Assembly (NCBI GenBank): GCA_013398275.1
Contig: VZSE01014927.1
Location: 806,906-870,905 of the forward strand
Direction: 5' to 3'
DNA length: 64,000 nt
Source of the DNA: Promerops cafer
Taxonomy: Eukaryota > Chordata > Aves > Passeriformes > Nectariniidae
Part shown: positions 49,562-60,800 of the stretch, piece by piece
Position numbering within the stretch: position 1 is the stretch's first letter
Layout of the letters: the number at the start of each line of letters is the position of its first letter
Notes under the pieces: generated by a model
Database searches by the model: none
What the model was told of the DNA's origin: nothing
The model's input: the letters and a program-made list of their open reading frames with translations, nothing else
Position numbers and translations under genes: made by a program

Positions 49562-49580
49562 GAGCCACCAGAGGGAGTCC
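49562..49580 (+). promoter_or_regulatory. Candidate CTCF site
   Basis: The 19 bases at 49562-49580 contain the core CCACCAGAGGGAG, fitting the CTCF consensus CCASYAGRKGGCR except that A replaces C at the penultimate core position. About 14 of 19 positions of the long motif fit. Plus-strand orientation. A by-eye match only. Confidence 0.3.
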
Positions 49581-50167
49581 AAGAGATCTCCAAGAACTGC
49601 AGGATAAACAGCTTTGCTTTTGGCAAAATAAAGGTAATTAAACATTTTCTACCAGAGGCTGCAGAGTTCAAACCACTGTGAGCTTCTTTAGGTCACTACA
49701 AGATCTTCATCACAGCAAGATTTCTCAGAAAACATAAATTGGTATTAATTTACAGTTTAACTTGTCCAAGAAAACAAAGGGAATAAAGAAGCAAGTTGAT
49801 ATTTTTAGCATTACTGTTGACGATAAAAATTTCTCCTGTGTATTTCTAATTAAATATTATTATGTGTTTCTAGAACAACCAGATAGAAAAGAAGGTCAGG
49901 TGACCGGGATCCAAAGGGCAAATGATGCCATATCTGTGTCACTGAACACTTGCTCATGTGTACAGAAATACACAGATATTTAAATACGAGCACACTGCAC
50001 ACTGTTCAGTCTTATTTGGTAGCACAGGGTGAGATATGAGATTTCACACTGCCTTGCATCTTCTGTTCTGACTTCAATGATGGAGGAGGAAAACAGCTCT
50101 CCCAGGGGCCCAAGAAGGGGCCAAACATACCACAGGCTGCTCTTTGTGGCTGTGATGGGTAAATATG
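49581..50167. other. Non-coding stretch, nothing recognised
   Basis: AT-rich, no gene or repeat recognised until the CR1 tail. Confidence 0.6.
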
Positions 50168-50271
50168 GGGCTTAGGGACAGGGTTTTGTGGTGGACCTGG
50201 AAATGCTGTGCTAATGGTTGAACTTGATCTTAAAGGTCTTTTCCAATCTAAATGATCCTGCAATTCTGTGT
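50168..50271 (+). mobile_element. CR1 LINE 3' end (sense)
   Basis: 'gttttgtggtggacctggaa' then 'atgctgtgctaatggttgaa', 'cttgatcttaaaggtctttt' and 'ccaatctaaatgatcctgca' followed by 'attctgtg' follows the CR1 subfamily 3' end that reads 'tagtggtggacttggcagtgctgggttaatggttggactagatgatcttaaaggtcttttccaacctaaatgattct'. This is a different subfamily from the copies at 2392-2850 and 42945-43010. Only the last 100 bp is present. Confidence 0.93.
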
Positions 50272-51619
50272 TGGGTTAGAGAGACACTGCCACAGAAATC
50301 AAATCATCATGCTCCTTTTAAGACAGGGCAAAGAGTAACGCTGCTGGGCCACAAGAATTGACATGCCAAACACCAGGATTGTGCTCTGTTACAGTGTTTT
50401 TGTGGAACCACATAAATGTCAGGAGGAGCATCTTATTCAAATTCTACTACTCACCTCTGGTCTAAGTTGGGACCATCAGCTTAATGTCAAAGAGCTGAGA
50501 ATTTGTTTTCAACACAGAGCTACAAAATTGTCACCCTTACCTTCCCTTTGGAGCTTACTTTTTGGAAAGCTAAAAAGTTCCTTTTTCCCTCTGTCTTTTG
50601 TCCTACAGTAATGAAATCTTACAAGACTGCTCTGAAAACAGATGGGTTTCTGCAGAATATTGACATTTTCAGCAGGAAATGCATGCATATGTGGAGGAGG
50701 AAGGGACTCCTACTATTCCTGGGTAATATGGGGCAGACTGTGTTTTCAGTATCTTGATGGTAGTGGTAACTGAGCTATTCCATCCAAGAACATATAGTCA
50801 AAATAGATGAGGCAAAGGAAAGGTGAAACAGGAACTGAGAGATGTGACTTTGGGTGTAGAGTGGATTGGTGACAGAGTACCCTCTTATCCACTACACTAA
50901 AGAGACTCTTCTGTTGCTGTCTTTGAATTTTCCACATGTTAATACCTCACCCATGGTTGCATTGGGTAGAATATATTTCCACAGACCTCTGTAGAAGAGT
51001 AAAGAGCTGAGATATTAAAAAAAAAAAAAAAGAGATTTTCAGTGATTTGGGAGCACTTTGTCAAGGAGATGAGACTATGGCTGGAGCCAAACAAGTGGCT
51101 GAAATAACAACACCTGGAGCAAAATGCATTCGAAGTCCATGAGGTGAGACTCGAAAAAGAAGCCTGACCTCTTCCTCCTACATTTGGAGTGTGAGATAAC
51201 ATTCCCTGTCAACCTGTCTGTTCTCTGGATCAGCAGATTAGCTGGTATGATTAGAAGAAAAGAAAGGATATTTTCCACTCAGTTATTTACAAATTGTTCC
51301 TAATGAATTATTGATCAGGTGAATAGTGCTCTGCACAGCCCTCTAGGAATCTGTCCTTTCCAAGGCTTGGTCATGGCCCCCTCGCCCACTACGGCCAGAG
51401 GAGATGTTTCAGCCCCTACACTAATGGGGTATTTGGCCACTTCTGTGAGGCCATTTTTGTTTTTCTCTTGCTTTCTCAGTGAAAATCGAATCTCATTAAT
51501 TTAGTTGGAAAGAAATAGAAACAGGGAAAAATCCCAAAACTATACATCTGTATAGAAAAACGTACAGGATAACCGCTACTCCAAACCAGAAAAATAATTT
51601 CCCTGTTGTTAAAGGAGGT
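50272..51619. other. Non-coding stretch with A15 run
   Basis: No gene recognised. A15 at 51017-51031. Confidence 0.6.
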
Positions 51620-51725
51620 GAAGGATGAATACAAGATTCAAATTCAAGAGACCTGAGCTCCTTTCTTGTCTCTGCCACTGAAACACTGAGCAGGTCACTG
51701 GCTGTGTCAGCCAATGTAATTACCT
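51620..51725 (+). mobile_element. MIR/CORE-type SINE relic (sense)
   Basis: 'caagagacctgagctccttt' then 'cttgtctctgccactgaaac' then 'actgagcaggtcactggctg' tracks the MIR body ('ggagacctgggttcaattcctgctctgccactgacttcctgtgtgaccttgggcaagtcactt') with decay. Head and tail are not traceable. Confidence 0.55.
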
Positions 51726-54700
51726 GTCAGCAATGAGAGTGCACAGCCTGTGCAGGTCTCATCCATGGCTCCCTTCACAGCCACTGGGGATGGAACCAAG
51801 AGCCCCACCAGTCTGGAGTGCAATTTATCCAGCTAAACACAGGTATCTGCTCAAGGCCAACACGAGTCATGCCCTAAAACTAACCATCTGTCTTTCCTAC
51901 CTCTCCATTAACTATGAAGGGAACTGAGAAATAGAACCCTACACTGAATGCACCTAAAGGTAGATCAAATGAACACCACCACTGATTTATCTCTGTCCCA
52001 GTATTTCATGTTCTTGTCTATTTTGTCTCTGTGTAAACCCTAGGCCTTATTGTCATCTCCATGCAGGTTAACACAATACAGTTTTATTTGCATCCTTTAG
52101 TTTCAATGCTTCTTTGGGGAAAGAGGTGAACTAAAAATACAGGCATCACAATCTGGACCATGGATAAAAACATGGTCTTCAATTGCACTGCACAAAATAC
52201 AGTGAGGCCCCATGGGTGTTTCTTGGCCTGCACTCTCAGACAGGAACATCTTGAGCTGTTCCATGCTAGACCTTCCACCAGCACAAGGTAGTATTGAATT
52301 CAATGAAAATATTTTAAGTTATATGGTTGAATATGTGTATAATCTACACAGCAAACTTTTATACTTCATGTAACTTCAGGCTTGTTTTGATATTTTTTTT
52401 CTTTTCCAAGGGAAAAGAAAAAGTTTTTATTTATTATTATTGTATTTTTGCATAGCTGGCAAGAAGGGTAGAGTCAGTCTCTTTCTCTCTCCTCCGCTCT
52501 GAGTACCAGCTGTTCTTCATGAGGGGATATATAAGCAGTTTTATACAGTTTTAATATCCACCAGAAATTACATCTCACTGCTTTGGGGACTGAACCTTTA
52601 AAATTCAATTTCAAATAAATATAATTATAAAATAAGGCAGGGGGGGAAAAAAAGGGCAAGAGAAGAGAGTGTCAAAATTCAGCGCCTTGCTATAAGAGCT
52701 TCAGGGCACAGCCAGTAGGGCTGTATTCTTTAGCAACAGGAAGTAAAATGGCCCGGGGCTCTGAGATTAGCAGGTTGATGTTTTGGTCACCACTCTGTAT
52801 ATGAACCCAGAGATGGAAAATCCTGCTGCAAAGAAGGAATGGGAGTAGGAGGTTTGCAGAAAAGTTTTTGTATCTTCCCCAAATCTCTCATAATTGGTGA
52901 AATATTGAAAGAGGAGACATTGGAAAAACAACCTGAAACTGCTGAGAGGAGGAATCAAGGACTGCTGAGGTATCATATCAGTGTTCATTCCCCTGAAAAC
53001 AGACCTACCTCTAAACAAAGTAAGGTTTCAGAGAGCACTGGTAAAATTCTGGAAGATATAAAAAACAAACCACAAGCACTAAAAATCAACCATTCCAAGG
53101 CTAAAAGTCTTTCAGCTTTTTAATTTCCTTCAAAAATAACAGAATGGATGATCTTGTTAAAATGTAAGACTACTGTAACAGTGGGGACATGTTAGCCCTA
53201 TGAGAGGCATTGAGTCTTACGTGCATGTGCAGTGTTTCTAACAGGCTATCATTTTTAACTGGAGAGGAATTCACATTAAATTAAGAAAGTCCTTGCCTAC
53301 AGGTCTGAACAGACCTGAGCTAATAGGTGTTCCTTCCGCTTAGTGAAGCTAAGGAAAACAAAACATATTTAGCATTTTGCAGCAGTGGTCTGCTATTTAC
53401 AGCTAATAATACATAAGACTGTGCTGCAACACCTGTTGGGACCCCAGTAAATGCACATCCTGAGCACAACAGCCAAGCAGGCAGTGCTAGCAGGAGAAAC
53501 AGATGCACAGAAAGTGCAGGTAGCTGATGCAGAGGTCACAGAGAAAGAGACTCTCAGGGTTTTGTTCCCTGTCCCTGAGATTGCCCTGAATCCAGGGAGC
53601 ATAGACATAATGGGAAAATCATTTGAAATCTGAGGGTGGGCTGGTTACAAGTATGGCTCCCCAGTCTGGCTGGAACTACAACTGCTTCAATGGAATCTAC
53701 GTGGAAATTCATGTCTATTGGCAAAAGCCTTGCTGCAAACAAATACATAGAAGAGACTTTGGAGATGTGAGGAGGTGCCTGCACCCTCCACACTGGAAAC
53801 AGATGCTCAAGGCAGTCAGCAATTTGCAAGATGGTTTTTGCATACAGGTGCCCAATTCTGTGCCCTGCACCTCCATGTATTTCTCTGCCTTGCTTCTTAG
53901 GAGGGATCTGCTTTATCCAAAAGGCAACGTTAATACTTCAGAAAAGATGCACATAGTGTAAGATGTATGATGACCACAGACTGGTTGAGCCATGGTGTAG
54001 GTATGGGACCCAGAAGCTCACTTCTGATTTTCTGAGCTAAATCTAAGAAGGTATGTTCTCTGCAAACCAAGGTAAAGAACACTTTTTGGGAAGAAATTTT
54101 TCCTTTCATAGAGAATTTTCAAATTTTAGGGCAACCAGATGACACAGTTGTGAAAAGCTAAGCATTCCTGAGGGTAGCTGAGAACACAAAAATCCCATGA
54201 GAGAAGGGAATCAGGTTTCATGGTCACAAGCATAATCATTAAATGAGGAAATAAACTGAAAAGGCCAAACACTTCTTTGGATCAGACATCTTACAAAGAG
54301 ACCCAGATCTTGACTAGAGCAGATTTTGTTCTAAGAACTGTTCTGGGACCCAATGATTCCAGAAAACCTTTCTCTTTTTCTCTGTCAATTTTGTCAGTTA
54401 CTGCTGGGACTTCAGTGGAAATCCTTGGAAGCAGATTTCCTCTTCAGCCTTTCCACATCATGCTCCAGTGACCAACTTTGCTCTGTACAATCTGCCCAAC
54501 CACAGCAGGACACAGTCACAAATCAGCCGGCACTTAAGGAGCCCCTTCACTTTTATCTCACCTTGCTCTCCGTCTGCTCCCTTCCCAGGCCTTGTCCTTT
54601 CTTATACAACTTGTGTATCATCAGATAACCAAGTAAATATCATTTCGGAGAGCTGCCCCCTCTTGCCATGCATCTGAATGAGCACCAGGTTTGCAGTTAT

Positions 54701-54815
54701 TTGTTTAGCCACTGAGCTGAACAAATTAGATTAACACAACACATGCAGCGAGGGGAGGAGGACACGAGGAGGGGGGCCCTTCTGACAGAGACTGGAAAGA
54801 TGCTGGGGAAGTGCT
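51726..54815. other. Non-coding stretch with a homopurine hairpin
   Basis: No gene recognised. A perfect 12-bp inverted repeat TTTTTCTTTTCC / GGAAAAGAAAAA lies at 52396-52407 and 52411-52422 with a 3-base loop, followed by a TTATTATT tract. 54640-54720 looks somewhat constrained, but evidence is weak. Confidence 0.55.
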
Positions 54816-54849
54816 GTTGTCATGGCAATTAACCCTGTCTTGGCAACGG
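54816..54849. promoter_or_regulatory. Candidate RFX X-box plus half-site
   Basis: GTTGTCATGGCAAT (54816-54829) matches the palindromic RFX X-box GTTGCCATGGCAAC at 12 of 14 positions. A second half-site TGGCAACGG follows at 54841-54849. RFX proteins act on ciliary and MHC class II promoters and on neural enhancers; no promoter features are visible here, so an enhancer role would be likelier. Conservation is untested. Confidence 0.4.
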
Positions 54850-57800
54850 TGTTCTTCATTCCCCCAGAAAATCTGCTAGGTGATTCCCCTTTCTTGTCTT
54901 TTCTGTGTGCTGCAGAACTGGGGCAGAGCTGCACAGGATCAAAGCTGTGCTTCAGAGCTCGGGAGGTTGTGACAGTTGCAGTTGTGAGAGGGGAGATGTG
55001 TGGGAGAAGCTTCCTTCTGCTAAATTTGGTGACACACTGTTAACAAGACAATACAACAGCAGGGTTGGTTGCTGTTTCCTCTTCCTTTCTCTATTTTTTT
55101 TACAGCCCAATAAGACCTTTCATTATATTTCAAATGTGTTTCCTTTAAAGCTGCTGTGAAGATTCCCTCCTACTGCTTACACTGCTCTTCCTCTTCTCTC
55201 ACTGCAGCTGATAAGCATCTCACTCTATCAGGTCCTGTTTTGTACACCAGACACACAGCATGGGGTTGTGGCAAAACAGCTTGCTCTCCCCCCTTTGAGA
55301 AGGGCATCTCGGAAGAACTCTGCTCTTACACAGCCAGCTAGTCACCCTCACCTTTAACTTCAGGCAAACTTAGTGTGTTGTTCACCCACAGAGCTGGAAA
55401 ACACGTCAAAAACTTTCCAAGGCAGAATTTCTGCGGGTTTAAATCAGTACAGCTCCTCTGAAGTCAAAGAACTTACTCTCAAGAGGGACCAGATTAAAGC
55501 ATGGAAACATTGGGAATGTTGTTGCCCATGTTTTATGAATGGCACAGCAGAGTCAGAAAAGGGTGATTCACATGGAATCACTGTCCCGGGAGCAGTCAGA
55601 AACCTCCTGCATCATAAACCAGCAAGTCAAACACAGAACTTCTCTGGTGTGAAGCAGCAGTGACCTTCTTCAAAACATTGTACCAGAAAGTCTGAAGAAT
55701 GGTGCATTTTCCAAGGGGAAATTACCAAAAAGACCATAGGGAAATCGGATTTGTCAAAAGATAACTTTGACTGTGTTCTACAACTTTGACTTGGATCTAG
55801 TATTTTTTTTTTTCAACTCTGCCCCTCTCATTGAAAGGTCTGGAAGCAGTGACCTCTCCCTGTAGGAAATATAGCATTAAATTGTGATTTTCTATTTCTG
55901 AGATAAACTCCTCTACAAAGGGGGAAAAAGTGCACCCAGCACACAGGAACACCTCAGTGATTCCTCTTCCACCACATAAAACATCAGGCAAGTGCTTAGG
56001 TAATTGGAAATAGGATGAATCTAATTGCAAGAAAAGCTTTACTAGATTAATCAATTTAATGTCACCTCTGATAATTCTTGAAGCAATTCCATGTAGATAA
56101 TCAGGATGTATTGATAATCCAAACTAATCAAGAGGTGTGGAGTGATGGAAAAACCTTTTCCTTCAGTGTAGTATTGTTACAAAAAGACACTTGAAAGACA
56201 CAAAACAAGAATTTTTTTTTCCTTTTAATAATTTCTGTGTCCAGCAAGTTTTAGGCTGGCAGAGAAGGATTCAAATAACTTTGTTTATTTAACCAAACTG
56301 TAACAGGCCTGTTCTTTTCCAGGACACTCACAGATTCTACACTATTACACTAAACTGAAGTAGGGTCCTGCATCCAGAAGGAATTAACCAGACTCTTGGC
56401 ACCAATAATATTAACAGCAAGAATTCTCTGTTTCTCAGTGTAAATTTCCAGAGGGGCTAGTGGAGGTTGTGGCAGAAGGCTGAGCTCAGGGTTAGACAAA
56501 ACCTGTGGGGTGTATCAGTTGGGAAGCCTGGAATCTGCCCCTGTATGAGGCAACAATGCCAGAATGAATCTGCTCTGGGGTCAGTAAAATGAACAGTCTT
56601 AGAGAAGCCTGTAAGCTTTTGGACAAAGCTTACAGGTGGTAAGCTTTTTTTTTTTTTTTTTTGGTGGTTAAGTGCATGCCAGGCTTTGGAGGGGTGATGG
56701 GGTGTGAGCAGTGGCAGAAGCAGAAGGGTGAAGGTGAGCAGTTCTCAATGCTCTGGCTGCTGCAGGTGTAAAGGAGGGAGTTACATGGGATGCCTGAGAG
56801 CACAAAACCAAGAGTTAACTAGTTTGTCTGCTGTTTGCAGACTGAATGGTCCTTAGAGGCATTGGTATTTAAAGGGGCTTCCAGCTCCTAAATGCCATTG
56901 CAGAGGGAGGTTCCCACTGTGGTTATATAAAGAATATTATACTTCTTCCTGCCCAGAAGATGCTGCATGGCTTCCTGCACTGGCTAGAGAAGAGAGCTGA
57001 CAATGAGAGGGAAGATGCAAACTATATGGCTGACATCTCCCTGCTTTTAACATCTAACAGCTGAAATCACACATTCCTCAGAGCAGTGGGAAACAGAACT
57101 GATGTAAAACTTCTGGTCATGGATTTTTCTATTTAAAAACATTTCTGGGGCAAAGCTTTCAGATTCCCAGGTTTCTTTTTCCCCCAATGTTTTTTTTCAT
57201 TCATTTTTCTATTGTCCCATCTCAACTTTCAAATAAACAAGTTTTCTTGGGTGGGAAAAAAATAGCGATTTTGATTTCTTTGTTGTTAGCAGATATCATG
57301 GTCTCTGAAATGGGGGTAAAAAGACCTGCTTAATCCACTGGATTTTCCAAGATGTAATTTCTCTTAGCCAAAATCAGCAGAAAATACCTGCATTTTTCCA
57401 TAACCCTGAAGGCTGCCATAATCATAATGATTGTACCATAGCAGAAGAGAGAGAATGTAACTGATGTTTAAGGGAGGCATCTGGAGAGCCAGACTCCTAG
57501 GTGTTGTGTCTGCTCCCATCACCAACCTGACAGCACCACTTTTGTCAAATCTCACGGGAGAAAAACTTTCAAAATTGGAGTGCTTAATCTCAAACACCTC
57601 CATAGCTCCTCTGAGATCTGCAATCACCAAAACTGAGGCCTTTGGGTGCCCTGTGAGTGTCAAACCATAAACAGGAGCATTTATACCATTTCTCTGATAT
57701 CACCTCTAGGCAGCTCTGTTGTCTCCAGTTCTAAAGGGAGGTCAAAAGTCTGTACCCCCAAAAGGCTACTGCAGAGAGCTGAAAGGCTTGCAAGTGGCTT

Positions 57801-60800
57801 TGGAAGAAGGGAACAAGAGGTCTGAGAAGTCACCCTCCCCCCCATCCTTTGCTTTCTCTCAGAGTAAAAAATACTCCTGCAAAGAGAATGTCCAAAGAAA
57901 AAAAATTAGAATTTGTGCTGGATACTCCTCAGCAAATGCTTTTCCAGATGCCAAAGGCCAGCTGCAAACTCCAGAGCAAGAGCTAAAATCAATTTGCAGC
58001 CAAAGTAAAAATGCCTGGATATCTGTCCCTGGCTCCTTCGCTTCCCAGCAAAGCCATGAAATGAGCTACTGCCTCTGGTTACATGGTTAATTTCAGAAAT
58101 GAAAAGTCCAGTAGCAATAATGGCATTTCTGGCTACATATTGTGGAGCTGGAGAAAGAAGATGCCGGTAGCCTTTGCAATCCAACCTGCCATATACCCTC
58201 TTGGAAGCAATTTCCTTACAGATTTTAGAGAAAATAGAATAAAGCTACTTCTGGGGAAGAAATTCAATCTTTGAAACATATATTCAGGTGACTGAAGAAG
58301 GGCTTAGATAAACAATAGTCAATATTGCCAAGGGGCAAAGAAAGGGGACAGAGATTATAAAAACCATGTCAAAATTTGAGGCATCCAGAGAAGGATCTGC
58401 AAGATGAAAATATTTCCCATAATGACATAAATAAAACTGCCCTTCAGTGTGTCTGGAAGATGGGAATTTTATTTTTCTCTCTCCTCAGATTTAGAACAAA
58501 ACAGAAAAAGGGAACTTTGTTTTCACAGTTGACTAGAACAGTCCAAATCCTCTGACTGTGCTAAATCCAGCAAGAGCAAAGCCTGATCACCAGTGCCACA
58601 TCTGCCATTTGACAGAGGCTTCTCAGAGACCTCAAACACCAGGAGCCTGCTCTCCTGCTAAGTGAACTGTTACATTTCATGTTCCCTGTTCCTGCCATTC
58701 TTCTGTAGTTTTAGGATGAAAAAGGCTGGACTCACGTACTTTAAGGAAGAAGGTGAAAATTTGGGAGGGTTTTTTGTATGTTTTTCTTTTTTTCATTTTT
58801 TTTTCCTGTTGTTGGTTTTGGGTTTTTTTTTGTTTTTTTTTTTTTTTCTGTTTTGTTTTGTTTGTTCGTTTGTTTAATTTTGATGAATCAGAGCTTTTTG
58901 AACAATAGGAGAAAACCTGATAAAGAAGTGAAATGCCTGGCATCCAGGAAAATACTACACTTAGGCACCTAATATTCCTGGAAGGTGAGTTCATGCTTGT
59001 GCTGAGCACCAGGGGAAGACCTGCAGACTGAGGACATTTCCCATCATTTAGATGATGGGCAGGACATGGCAAGTGGTTTGCACCAGTGATGGATTTCTGC
59101 ACCAAGGCTGTCTTACCCACACTACTCCTCAGGCAGGAACAAAAATATCCTCCATATCCCCCTGGCATGTTTTATACCCTGAAAAGTGACTGCTGCCCAG
59201 TGCTATTATATTTCTTTAACAATAAATAAATTAAAATAGGGTTTTTCCCCTGCATGGTCTTCTAGAGAGTCTAGCTTGCCTCAGTATTCCCTTTTCATGA
59301 CTCTTCCTTGATGTCCCTGCAGGAAATTACACTTGAGCTGGTACTTTGTACCTCAACAGAACAGTTTTGGAGACCTATAATCCTACCCATCCAGCATGGA
59401 GACAAGAGAAAACACAAAACAGAGAAGCTTCCTGAGTTGCTGTATGGACTTCCTCTGTCCAAGGGAAACCTTGGTTTTTACAGTATTAAAATCCAGATAT
59501 GTCTGTTCTGAAACATGACCTAATAGAAAAGAAGCACAAAGGTAAAGGGAGGACTGTGATAAAGAGGGATTACATCTCCCAAATCTCAGGCTGGTACCTT
59601 AAACATGGAACAATTTAAACCTCCAAGGTGTTTTAGCGTTTCCCTACTCAGTTGCCTCTGTGTAATTCATTAACTATTGCTTCTTCTTACAAGGGGTCAA
59701 TGACTGTGTATTTCATTTTGAGTTACTTTGCATTTTCCCCACTAAAATAGAAAATAGTTGCCCCAAGCCCTAAGTCTGTGCTGGCAGCATCACAGGAAGA
59801 AAACTTATACATGAGTGGAAGAGCTCAACATCTTTCATGCAAGAGGTATAAAAGACATTGCTCCAATCCAACACCATTCACCCTTACCGCCATCAGCTGC
59901 CTGTTTAGAAATGTGACAAAAAATTAAACCAAGTGTGGTGGTTTGCCTAGAGACCAGAGACTCAAGGGGCCCAAAGAACTGACAGAGCTAGGCTGTGATT
60001 TTCTCTGACATCTGAAGAGTTTCAGATAGCTGTGGATCATGCTGTTCACTGACCATCTTTGGCATGACTGTTTTTAAGACGGTGAGTCTCATTCATGCTG
60101 CAAGCATCACCTTGACCTGGTGTCTTGCCCACTGTGTATCAACCTTCCATGTCAAAGTGAAGTATTTCCAGCCTTCCCTGTTGAACACGAAAGCTATTTA
60201 GGACAGTTCTCTGTTCCTCCTAGATGTCTGAACATCCTTACTGTACCGGGGCTCTGATAATTGGCATGTTGTCTCCTAACCACCACATTACAGTTGTGAA
60301 TCTGTAGCTTGTCAAAAACATATACTCAAGCAAACAGAAATAAATACTGCTTTTTGGGATGATTTCTACCATATTATGAAATAGTGAGCAAATGAAATAA
60401 ACCCCTGTGTTGACAGTTCTGAAGAGTTTCAAAGGAAAATACAAAGGGTAGGGAAAGGAAAATGCACCCCTACTCACTTGCATTATATAATTTTTACAGC
60501 TACTTTTTTCCTTTTGTGTTTTTCTGGAGAAGTGGGAGTGGTGAGAGAGAGGGGGGGAAAAGTAATATAAAGTGAGAGTTTAACTCCGTCAGGACCTCTT
60601 TGTAATGCTTGCACAGCAAAGTCTGTGGAGGCAGAAATAAAAATAATGAAAATCTTTGTCCCTTTTTTTAAAATGACACACCATTTTTTATAAGCATTTC
60701 AGATATTTTTATGGAAAAAATTGTGTTTCAGCAGGATGAAAGCACAAGACACCCCAACAAGGTTTACAACTCTACCCCAAAGACTTCATTTTTTTTTTTT

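Noticed and set aside
54652..54664. CTGCCCCCTCTTG as a CTCF site
   Set aside because: Three mismatches fall in the most informative core positions.
58677..59168. Longest open frame of the window, 163 codons, minus strand
   Set aside because: Its middle is lysine-rich because it translates a T/G-rich tract; no domain and no homology recognised.
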